This document shows, in pieces, positions 56,610 through 64,000 of a stretch of DNA of 64,000 bases. The DNA is taken from contig NZ_CP123967.1 in assembly GCF_029917005.1 (NCBI RefSeq), positions 2,790,001 to 2,854,000 on the forward strand. The letters run 5' to 3'. This DNA comes from Tessaracoccus lacteus (GTDB lineage: Bacteria; Actinomycetota; Actinomycetes; Propionibacteriales; Propionibacteriaceae). The notes under the pieces were generated by a model. It saw only the letters and a program-made list of their open reading frames with translations. It was not told the DNA's origin and did not search any database. The first letter of the stretch is position 1; every line of letters begins with the position of its first letter. Position numbers and translations under genes: made by a program.

Positions 56610-59600
56610 TTATGCGCCCTCGAGCAGAGCATTGAACAGCCTGATCGGAGTGCGGTCAAGGACGTAGGTGTCGGACACAGTAACGTGTGACAGCCCGCGT
56701 CCGCGCAGTTCCGTCACCGCTCGCCTGACTTGGGGATTCCAATGCGCGTCCTCGTGTCGCCAGAGCGGGTGGCCAATGACGACAGCCGCCCCACGGCCCT
56801 CTGGCGAGACAAGTACCGGCAGGCCGTTCACCCTGTGCTGCTTAACTCGCAGGTGTGGACCGTAGCCATCAGCGAAGCTCTTCATCAACGCCGTGGTGCG
56901 ATCAGACCAGCGGGATAGATCGAGGCTGCGCCCAAGGACAAGATCCACGACGTCAAGCCCGAGTCGCCAGTCCAGCGCCCAGTGGTTGAAGCGGTTCTCG
57001 TAGTTGCGGAGGCATCCAGGGCACGACGATGTACAGGCGGTTTCATGCGGATCGTCCCGCAGTCGCGCTCCTGTCGCATCCCGAATCGACGTCAGAAGCC
57101 TCTCGAACGTCGACGACGCTCCGAGCTCAAGCGCGTAGCCCGCGCCGTTGTCGAGGGCGTCGGCGAGGAACACCCGTGCCGAGACGGTGGTGCCGTGGCG
57201 CGTCGGTTGTAGCCCGACCTCGAGCTCGGACTGCTCAATATCGAGGTACTCTTTGGCGGCGTTACGGAGTAGTTCTGCGAAAGAAAGCAGAGCACCCTTA
57301 CCCGCCGGACAACCCCAGGGCAGCGTCGCGACCGCGCCGTCGGGGAGGGCTAGTGCGTCGAGCCCGATAAGGAGCACGTCGGTACGGCGAACCTCGCCGA
57401 TCGCGGCCGGATCCAGGGCTTGCCCGCCAGTCCGCATGAATTCTGGTAGCGGGCGCCGATACAAGTCACGATTCTGCGCTACAACAGAGCCATCAGGCTG
57501 ACGGTTCAGCTCAAAGAGCTTTCGGTTGTTGTCGTTCACGGCTACGACCTCAGCTTGCTCAAGCAGGCGGAGCGAGACCCCGTGAAGCCTTGTCTCTTCC
57601 CCGAGTTCGGTGTTCGTAGAGAGTTCGGAGTAGCCGGCGTACATCGGAGTAATGTGCGAATCGTCGTAGTCCGGCTGACTGTAGATCGTCCGATAGCCCT
57701 CGGGCTGGTACAGCGAGAACGATCTCATTGCTTCACCGCACACTGAGCACTTGAGAGACTCATCCGTCGGGCGAGTGTCGAGGCTGCCGCATTGGCCGCA
57801 GCGGTGAACTGGAAGCGGAGTGCCGAGGGGATCTTTCGATCGCGTGCTGGCCCCGATGATGTTGTAGGCCGCGAAACCGACGGCGAGGTGTTCGGCACCG
57901 TCCTTGACCACGACCGCTCCCGGAGCGAACGCGGTGATAGACATTCGCAGGTCGCGGTCGGCGACGGTGTGCCGCTCGGCATCGCCAGCCCGTCGAAGCG
58001 GCTTTGAGTAGAGCGGCCGGACCCGGGTCGGGAAACCGAACATCGGAAGCACACCAGCGTTCGCAAGCAGTTCGCTGAGTTCGACGTGCTGGAAGTACGG
58101 GTTCCCGACAGCTTCGTCGATGTCTGCCGCCAGGTCATTCCGAGCCCAGTTCATGAGGTCGTCGACGTCGAGTGCGGTGTACGCGCTGAACCGCTCGCAG
58201 ACCTCGGGAACGTCATTCGATACCTGGAGCCATGCCTCGACGTCCGCGCGCCGCGATGCCCAGTCATTAGTCAAACCGAACGTGCCATGGATGCTGTCAC
58301 CAGTGCGCCGAGGCGGATTCTGACTGGCGAGGAATGCCCGCCGCAGAAGCTCTGCCGCGACTACGCGTCGAACAATCCTCGGCCGAGACAAGTCAATGAA
58401 CGGCGGAGGCGGATCAGCCGCGGTCATCTTCTCGGGCGCCTGGAAGTAGTAGTCATCGTGCGCACGATCGCGTGAGACGGTGACCGCGAATGAGAACGGC
58501 TGACCCGAGCGCCCTGCCCGCCCGACGCGTTGTTGATAGTTGAAGCGCTGGGGTGGCATGTTCGCCATCGCGACAGCTCGGAGGGAGCCGATGTCGACAC
58601 CGACCTCCATCGTAGTTGTCACCGAAAGCAGGTCAAGCGGATCAGCGAGTCCACTCTCGGCGGGCGCCGGCAGCACCGCGCCCTTGAACAGACGCTGCCG
58701 CGTCCGCTGGTCAGCGAGCCGCGTCTGGCCCGTGAGTTCAGCGACGCGCATACGGCGAAGTGGCTGCGAGGCGAGCCATCCGTAGTAGTCGAGTTCCTCA
58801 CACCACTCCTCCTCACGCAGCACACCGCTCGGGCATTCCTCATTGGTGCAGACACCGGCCGACGGGTGCAGATGAGTTGTGCCGCAGTTGTCACACACCC
58901 AGACCTTGTCTCCAGGGGTCCTCAGTTCGAGGGCATCCTGCCCGGTCTGAGTTCTGACTGCCCAGGTCTCGTCGACGATGCCGCTCACTCGGAGGAACTC
59001 GCCGACGTTGGACAACAGCTTCTGTCCGTCGACCTGCTGCTTCGCTGCGACCCTCTTGAGGTAGGTGCCAACGACCTTCGGAACTGAGTTCGATCGGGCC
59101 GCGTACCCGCCCTCGAATCTCTTCGCGATTCCGAGGAGGCGGATGACGCTAGCGACCACGTCCCCCGCGATGTCCGTCGAGAATCCCCAGTCGGCGGGCG
59201 CAAGCGGCCGTGCCCTCACGACTCCAAGGCGGGTCGATTCGAGATCGCGCGATGCACGGTCGAAGACGGCATCTGCGACCGCGGTTGCAGTGACACGGTA
59301 GCGGTCCTGGCGGATGGGTCGTGCGACCGCGTCTCTCAGCGGCTCCCAGGCGTTGCGAACCGGCGGCTCGTAGGCGCGATACCACGGGACGCCAGCCTCG
59401 CTTTCAGCCACCGATGGTCCCGGCCCAGCCGGGTTCACGCCGACCTCAAGCATTACCCGTTCGGCATCGTGGATGAGCGTCGCCCACGGCAGGGACTCGG
59501 TCTCCTGTTCTGCGGCAGAGATCGTCGCCAAGTCCGATGCGTCAGCCGCGCCGAGCCTCTCCAGCCGTAGCTTGTCGAACAGCTCTCGACGGCTAGAGCG

Positions 59601-61955
59601 GAGCAGTTCGGCGCGCTCAAGTCCGTCACCATCGAGTTCGTTCCGCAGGAGCGCGCGCAGAATCGGAACAGGATTCTCGCGCCCGTGGAGGAGTTGCCGG
59701 ACGACTTGTCGCACTTGGTCACGGAAGTTGTTGAGCGCGATCCCAGCGGCGAGGCGCGCGGAGTCGTCCCTGCTATCGGTGAAGACGATCGTCCTCGACT
59801 CCGCCGCCTCCGACCCAAGGCTGCGGAACAACTGGGACACCGCCATCTGGTTGAGTTGCGCCCGGCCAGACGTGTGGGCACGGATCGGTGATCGGACGTT
59901 GCCGGCGAAGAAGACCGCCGCATCTCGGTTGTCCTGACTCCCGCCGCATCTCGGACAGGCTTCCGGCAGCGCGGGGAGTGCCAGCCCCCTGTCATCGCCC
60001 GCGTTGTGGCTGAGGATGACCGCTGGAATGCCGTCGGGCGAGTTGCCGAGAATAAGCGACCCGAGTTTCGGGTTCCAGGTCGCGGCTCCAAAGTTGGTCT
60101 CGATGGTGGCCTGGTTCTCGTCCATGTCAGCAGGGAGTTTGTGACGGCTGGGGGCGTCAGGAACCGGCGAACCGAGCCAAAGCCATCGGTATTCGTCGTC
60201 GTTCCTTCGATACACGAAGTCACCCGAGTTCTCACCCGGTGTGACCGGGGTCGTTGAGAGCACGACCGCCCCGCGATCGGGTCGGTCCACGACATAGCCC
60301 CCGAGACTGACATCGCCACACTCGAAGCAGTAGAGAAGCTCAAGCACCCGCGCACCACAGTCTGCACAGGTCGACCGCGGCGTGTCGTACATCCGGCCTA
60401 CTCGACGAGGCTCTGACTCGGTGCCACCAGGGCACGCCGGGTCGGTGCAAGCCCAGAGCCCGCGCATTCCTCGCATCATGACGTGGCCGCGGAACTGGAT
60501 CGCGGGCTTCGCAGCGTCTGCGAGACCATTGAGCATCGCCTCGAGCGCCGACGATGCGGACGGTTCGCCACCAAACAGGCGAGTCGCGACAGTGTCTATA
60601 CGCGTAGCCTTCGGTCGTCCGTCGGCAGGGTCAGCGCACGCAGCAGCAATCGTCTCTCCCCACTGATCTCTTGCCGCAACTGCCGACAACTCCTCTGGGG
60701 CGAGGCTCAGCACCTCCAAGGCTCTCGGCTTCTTCCCTGGCGCCAAAGGCCGCGGCTGCCCCGGCTCGATCAAGAAGGACTCCCTGTCGACGCCAAAGAA
60801 GCGCTCCAGATACTCCAGACCCGAGTCATCTCCGGGAAGGGAGGCGCTCGTCGCGATGATTCTGAACTGGTCGGATGAGGGCTCAAGTCCGATCCGCGAT
60901 GCCAGGTTTCGAACGACCATCCCGACTTCGGCTCCGGTGCTACCTCGGTACAGGTGCAACTCGTCTACGACGAGGGTGAAAACGTGATCGGACGACTCCT
61001 GGAGCCACCGCCGGGTTGACTCGAATATCGGCTCCTCCACGTCGCGCATCAACATCACGTTGAGCATCGAATAGTTCGTGACGAGCACGTCGGGTGGGGT
61101 GGCAATCATGTCCCACCGGGTGATGAGTTCGCCAGCGTGGGGGTCCTGAAACTGGGCTTTGAGGTCCGGGTCGTTGAGGTCAGCGAGCCGAGCATTCAGA
61201 CGCGATAGCTCCCGCATGTCGCGCGCAGCGTCAGCGGTGGCCGGCGCCGAGACCTTTCCTGTCGGAACTCCGCCCGACCCCGGAGTCGCTCCGGTGTAGC
61301 GGCCAAACCAGAGGTCAATGGGCGACTCCAGGTCCCGAAGGCCGCGCACGGCCCGGCGGAGCCGCGCTACCTGATCCTCGACCAGCGCGTTGGTGGGGTA
61401 GAGGATGACGGATCGCATCGCTGCAGCGGTCGTTTCAACTGCTCGTGTCGGCCGCCAGTTGTCATTCTGCCGCGCCAAGTCCCACCATTCGTGGATCGGG
61501 GATAGCGTAGTCACTGAGCGCTTCTCGGCCACGATACGGGTCAAGAGCGGGATCAGGAAGGACTCCGTCTTGCCGGACCCGGTGCCCGAAGTCACAACCG
61601 GGTTGTGCGCGATCGCTGATGTGAAGTGCGTGGCAAGCGCAGTCACCTGGTGTTTGCGGAGCTTGACCCCAGCGAGCGCGTCCGGCGTCACGCCGAAGAC
61701 AGCGTTAATGACGTCGCCGAGATCGCGTACGTCGACTCCGGCCCGGCTGGCCGCCTCAGCGACTGACGCGACCCCGTCGTAGGGCAGGACGGGCTCAAGC
61801 ATGAGCGGGGCGAACAGGTTGCCCTGCCCTTCGAGGAGCAGGCTGCGTCGCTCTTCGACGAGGGCCTGGTCCCGCAGCGCGTAGGCGGTGTCGATGTACC
61901 GCAGAAATGCGTCGCGGAGGTCATCGGCGATCTTCACGGGGGTGGGAAAAGACAT
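56610..61955 (-). CDS. Giant SF2 helicase with C-terminal DUF1998-like zinc cluster (DruE-like)
   Basis: A 1781-residue DEAD/DEAH-type helicase, start [20 protein letters not shown]. Motifs: Walker [12 protein letters not shown] (121-131), Ia-like [36 protein letters not shown], and far downstream [20 protein letters not shown] with [14 protein letters not shown]. Several Cys pairs lie between and after (CADCG, CFECG, CPRCGG, CDNCG, CGQCG, CSVCG). The C-terminal [20 protein letters not shown] is the DUF1998-type cluster, with a 100-residue extension after it. Size and helicase plus DUF1998 in one chain match DruE of Druantia defence rather than DISARM, where they are split. It begins 5 bases after the upstream gene. 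Confidence 0.8.
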   Translation of the reverse strand: MSFPTPVKIADDLRDAFLRYIDTAYALRDQALVEERRSLLLEGQGNLFAPLMLEPVLPYDGVASVAEAASRAGVDVRDLGDVINAVFGVTPDALAGVKLRKHQVTALATHFTSAIAHNPVVTSGTGSGKTESFLIPLLTRIVAEKRSVTTLSPIHEWWDLARQNDNWRPTRAVETTAAAMRSVILYPTNALVEDQVARLRRAVRGLRDLESPIDLWFGRYTGATPGSGGVPTGKVSAPATADAARDMRELSRLNARLADLNDPDLKAQFQDPHAGELITRWDMIATPPDVLVTNYSMLNVMLMRDVEEPIFESTRRWLQESSDHVFTLVVDELHLYRGSTGAEVGMVVRNLASRIGLEPSSDQFRIIATSASLPGDDSGLEYLERFFGVDRESFLIEPGQPRPLAPGKKPRALEVLSLAPEELSAVAARDQWGETIAAACADPADGRPKATRIDTVATRLFGGEPSASSALEAMLNGLADAAKPAIQFRGHVMMRGMRGLWACTDPACPGGTESEPRRVGRMYDTPRSTCADCGARVLELLYCFECGDVSLGGYVVDRPDRGAVVLSTTPVTPGENSGDFVYRRNDDEYRWLWLGSPVPDAPSRHKLPADMDENQATIETNFGAATWNPKLGSLILGNSPDGIPAVILSHNAGDDRGLALPALPEACPRCGGSQDNRDAAVFFAGNVRSPIRAHTSGRAQLNQMAVSQLFRSLGSEAAESRTIVFTDSRDDSARLAAGIALNNFRDQVRQVVRQLLHGRENPVPILRALLRNELDGDGLERAELLRSSRRELFDKLRLERLGAADASDLATISAAEQETESLPWATLIHDAERVMLEVGVNPAGPGPSVAESEAGVPWYRAYEPPVRNAWEPLRDAVARPIRQDRYRVTATAVADAVFDRASRDLESTRLGVVRARPLAPADWGFSTDIAGDVVASVIRLLGIAKRFEGGYAARSNSVPKVVGTYLKRVAAKQQVDGQKLLSNVGEFLRVSGIVDETWAVRTQTGQDALELRTPGDKVWVCDNCGTTHLHPSAGVCTNEECPSGVLREEEWCEELDYYGWLASQPLRRMRVAELTGQTRLADQRTRQRLFKGAVLPAPAESGLADPLDLLSVTTTMEVGVDIGSLRAVAMANMPPQRFNYQQRVGRAGRSGQPFSFAVTVSRDRAHDDYYFQAPEKMTAADPPPPFIDLSRPRIVRRVVAAELLRRAFLASQNPPRRTGDSIHGTFGLTNDWASRRADVEAWLQVSNDVPEVCERFSAYTALDVDDLMNWARNDLAADIDEAVGNPYFQHVELSELLANAGVLPMFGFPTRVRPLYSKPLRRAGDAERHTVADRDLRMSITAFAPGAVVVKDGAEHLAVGFAAYNIIGASTRSKDPLGTPLPVHRCGQCGSLDTRPTDESLKCSVCGEAMRSFSLYQPEGYRTIYSQPDYDDSHITPMYAGYSELSTNTELGEETRLHGVSLRLLEQAEVVAVNDNNRKLFELNRQPDGSVVAQNRDLYRRPLPEFMRTGGQALDPAAIGEVRRTDVLLIGLDALALPDGAVATLPWGCPAGKGALLSFAELLRNAAKEYLDIEQSELEVGLQPTRHGTTVSARVFLADALDNGAGYALELGASSTFERLLTSIRDATGARLRDDPHETACTSSCPGCLRNYENRFNHWALDWRLGLDVVDLVLGRSLDLSRWSDRTTALMKSFADGYGPHLRVKQHRVNGLPVLVSPEGRGAAVVIGHPLWRHEDAHWNPQVRRAVTELRGRGLSHVTVSDTYVLDRTPIRLFNALLEGA

Positions 61956-61960
61956 GCTGC

Positions 61961-64000
61961 TCACCGGCTCACTCTGTCGTAGATGACGTCGGCGACGGCG
62001 CGCGGCACTGACGGGTACTGGAGCATCCGGTGACTCACGATCTCTCGTGGTGCTCGTCCGGAACAAAGCGCGAAGGCACGTCCATACAAAGCCGGCAAGT
62101 CAGCGCCCAGCGGTGTGACGACTGATCCACTGCGCGAGTTGTAGCCAATGAGGGGGTCGCCGGCCCACAGGTTCGCGATGTGCTTCACGAGTTGCGCGTT
62201 GCCAAGCCCAAGGGTGCCGTTCGCGATGTCATCGGCGGTGCGAATCACATAGGTCGAGCCAAAGTCCCTTAGCCGGTAGGAGCCAACCCGCGCCAACGAG
62301 GTAGCCGCATGCCACGAGGCCGATGCCGTGTCCCAGTACTCTGCGGTCCGATAGCTCGGCACGACTACCCGCTCGAGCGCCATCGCCACCTCGCTGAGTG
62401 GCGGCAGCGCCTCGACGATGTCCTTCACCGGTGAGGTCTCCAGGACAGTGATCCCGGCCTCGGCCAAAGCGTCGACAGGCAAATGCCCAGCGACCTCCAC
62501 GCGGGCGAGTTCGGCATCAACGCTGGTGCGTACAATGGCGCCGGTGCCGAGTAGCTCCTTGAGCTGATCTACCAGCCCGCTGGAACGAGCCCCGACGAGC
62601 ACCCACTGGCCGTCACTCATCGGAACAAGGGTGGAAGTGTTCACCGCCCATTCGGTCACCTGCAGATAGTTGTTCCTAGCGACGTCCACGTGGCCGACCA
62701 CCTCGAGACGTCGGAGGAACGAGTCGGCGAACAGGCCCGAGCCCTCGATCTGCGCGGCGACTCGCTCGAACACCGCGAACGAGCCGGTCCCGACATGGTT
62801 CAGTGCATCGAACGCCACCTCGAAGTCTGGCTCGCCCGACTCCATTACCGGCGGGATCGCTGGGACAGAGATCGCCTTCGCATCGCCATCCTTCTTCTTC
62901 GCAGCCCGCGCAGTCCCGGCAAAGCGGCGCACGAGCCCGCAGGTCGTGCACTCACCCTCGATACTCCGCGTCCGCGCTTGGCCGGGGAGCACGGGCGGGA
63001 GCTGGAATCGGTGCATCCCTGTGATGAGACACGAGTCGCTCGCCATCGGGACGCCCACCCGAGTCTTCGCGACCGATGCGATAGATGTGCTTCGCGCTCG
63101 GGGCACAAACTCCGGCATCGGCGCTGCGCCACCGTCACGACGCGGCTCGAGACCTGCTGTCCTCGCTCCGTTGACATGGCTCGGCCACTCAGCGGGGCCA
63201 GCGGTCAACGGCCAGCGCCGCGAAGAGTCGGGCGAGTAGACCAGACGGATATCGACGTCCTCGACGCGGAACTGCGGAGTGTTGGCCGAGCGCAGTCGGA
63301 GAAGCGCGGTTGACGACGGCTTGTTTGCGTTGTCGACAAACATCGCGACGACGTACTCGCCGTCAGTCAGGCCACGATCCGCGAGAGGGAGCACCGCGAG
63401 TTCGCCGCACTGAACAGATTCGGCGATGAGCTCGGCAGAGTCGATGCGTGTGCCACGGAACACACGAACGCCGACCGAGGATGCTCCAGCAGCAAGTGCG
63501 ACCGCTTCAGGCGGCTCCATCGCTGACCACTTGCGAAGCAAGCCAGGAAGCACGAATCCCCCGCGCAGCGTGAGACTTGTCCGTGCGCGGGGAGCGAGCG
63601 GAAGCAGATCGAAGTGGAGTTGCCCGGTCGGTGCAGAAACGATCTGGACGTGCCGGTAAACGACCCACCCCTGCGGCGCGCCTGGGAGTTCGGCGAGTTC
63701 ATGCCATCCCGGTCGGGCGTGAGTTGCAAGGTGAGCCTCCACCCGCTGCCGCGCATCTGACCGGGCCAGGACGAGGCTGTCCTCGCCGAGCGAAACACGC
63801 TCGACCTCAACGAATGCCCCCTGGAGATCATCCCATCGGAGCGGCGTGACTCGCTTCGGACGACGACCAAAGAGGCGACCTTGGTCGTCCCCGAACTCGC
63901 CTGCCAGCTGCTCTCCAACGAGCGACGCTGCACTGACCCCCTCAGCGCCAGAGAGCCGGGTAGACCCACCGGGCCCGGCAACAGTCGGAACAATCGACTC
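61961..64000 (-). CDS. Large partner protein of the helicase, 5' end beyond the window
   Basis: I do not recognise a domain. The frame is open to the window edge: upstream of the GTG at 63742 it continues as [20 protein letters not shown] and further to base 64000, so at least 679 residues are present and the N-terminus is missing. The visible part seems to contain beta-rich segments ([25 protein letters not shown]), a single CTTCG knuckle after RSIEGE, a Lys-rich stretch ([10 protein letters not shown]), and a C-terminal alpha/beta region ending [15 protein letters not shown]. No nuclease, helicase or methylase motif is seen. Ending 5 bases before the helicase start, it is surely its operon partner; by order and size it could be the DruH of Druantia type III. 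Confidence 0.7.
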   Translation of the reverse strand, partial: ESIVPTVAGPGGSTRLSGAEGVSAASLVGEQLAGEFGDDQGRLFGRRPKRVTPLRWDDLQGAFVEVERVSLGEDSLVLARSDARQRVEAHLATHARPGWHELAELPGAPQGWVVYRHVQIVSAPTGQLHFDLLPLAPRARTSLTLRGGFVLPGLLRKWSAMEPPEAVALAAGASSVGVRVFRGTRIDSAELIAESVQCGELAVLPLADRGLTDGEYVVAMFVDNANKPSSTALLRLRSANTPQFRVEDVDIRLVYSPDSSRRWPLTAGPAEWPSHVNGARTAGLEPRRDGGAAPMPEFVPRARSTSIASVAKTRVGVPMASDSCLITGMHRFQLPPVLPGQARTRSIEGECTTCGLVRRFAGTARAAKKKDGDAKAISVPAIPPVMESGEPDFEVAFDALNHVGTGSFAVFERVAAQIEGSGLFADSFLRRLEVVGHVDVARNNYLQVTEWAVNTSTLVPMSDGQWVLVGARSSGLVDQLKELLGTGAIVRTSVDAELARVEVAGHLPVDALAEAGITVLETSPVKDIVEALPPLSEVAMALERVVVPSYRTAEYWDTASASWHAATSLARVGSYRLRDFGSTYVIRTADDIANGTLGLGNAQLVKHIANLWAGDPLIGYNSRSGSVVTPLGADLPALYGRAFALCSGRAPREIVSHRMLQYPSVPRAVADVIYDRVSR

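Noticed and set aside
56610-61955. DISARM (drmA/drmB) assignment
   Set aside because: In DISARM the helicase and the DUF1998 protein are separate genes with drmC and a methylase; here both features are in one chain and no PLD or methylase gene is visible in the window.

Overview
The window is high-GC (mostly about 65-70% by eye) bacterial chromosome. It carries a type VII (ESX) secretion locus with two WXG100 proteins, a branched-chain 2-oxoacid dehydrogenase operon, UDP-galactopyranose mutases and many actinobacterial-type ORFs, so the source is an actinomycete. A member of the Propionibacteriaceae (Tessaracoccus-like) would fit, but the genus is only a guess.

Layout. 0-5.4 kb: part of an ESX locus, with a 5'-truncated eccD, eccE and an overlapping unknown gene on the minus strand, then eccB and two esx genes. 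5.5-16.5 kb: housekeeping genes (EamA exporter, Fpg/Nei glycosylase, aat, EcsC-like protein, alanine racemase, DUF4282-like membrane protein, a frameshifted GNAT, and E2-E1beta-E1alpha of a 2-oxoacid dehydrogenase). Several intergenic repeat families lie between them. 16.7-21.4 kb: a secreted 5'-nucleotidase-like protein and two translationally coupled family-2 glycosyltransferases, ending in a repeat island. 22-25.8 kb: a nest of IS elements (IS256, broken ISL3, IS30). 26-40.3 kb: a minus-strand cell-surface glycan locus (ugd, glf, a three-domain and a two-domain glycosyltransferase, FkbM methyltransferase, Stealth phosphotransferase, CDP-alcohol phosphotransferase, and a Wzm/Wzt-type ABC exporter). 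40.4-42.6 kb: a HAD phosphatase and a seryl-tRNA synthetase gene carrying two lesions. 42.6-45.5 kb: an IS21 element and IS30/IS3 remnants. 45.8-49.2 kb: a second glf, a glycosyltransferase and a second ugd. 49.4-53.3 kb: ornithine carbamoyltransferase, a low-molecular-weight phosphatase and a two-component system. 53.5-64 kb: an AT-richer accessory region with an anchored surface protein of unknown function, an ISL3 element inserted into an older ISL3 relic with an 8-bp target duplication, and a two-gene helicase system.

How it works together. The glycan genes can supply UDP-glucuronate and UDP-galactofuranose, assemble and phosphodiester-decorate a polymer, and export it by ABC transport. 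The right-hand pair is a giant SF2 helicase with a C-terminal DUF1998-like zinc cluster plus a large upstream partner that runs off the window. It resembles Druantia-type anti-phage modules (DruE, possibly type III with DruH), and it sits beside mobile DNA as defence islands often do.

A recurring oddity is that five genes are each out of frame by exactly one nucleotide (GNAT, IS256 transposase, serS, istB, ISL3 transposase), often in homopolymers. serS also has an in-frame amber codon. Either this sequence contains indel errors or these genes are really decaying; serS is essential unless another copy exists.
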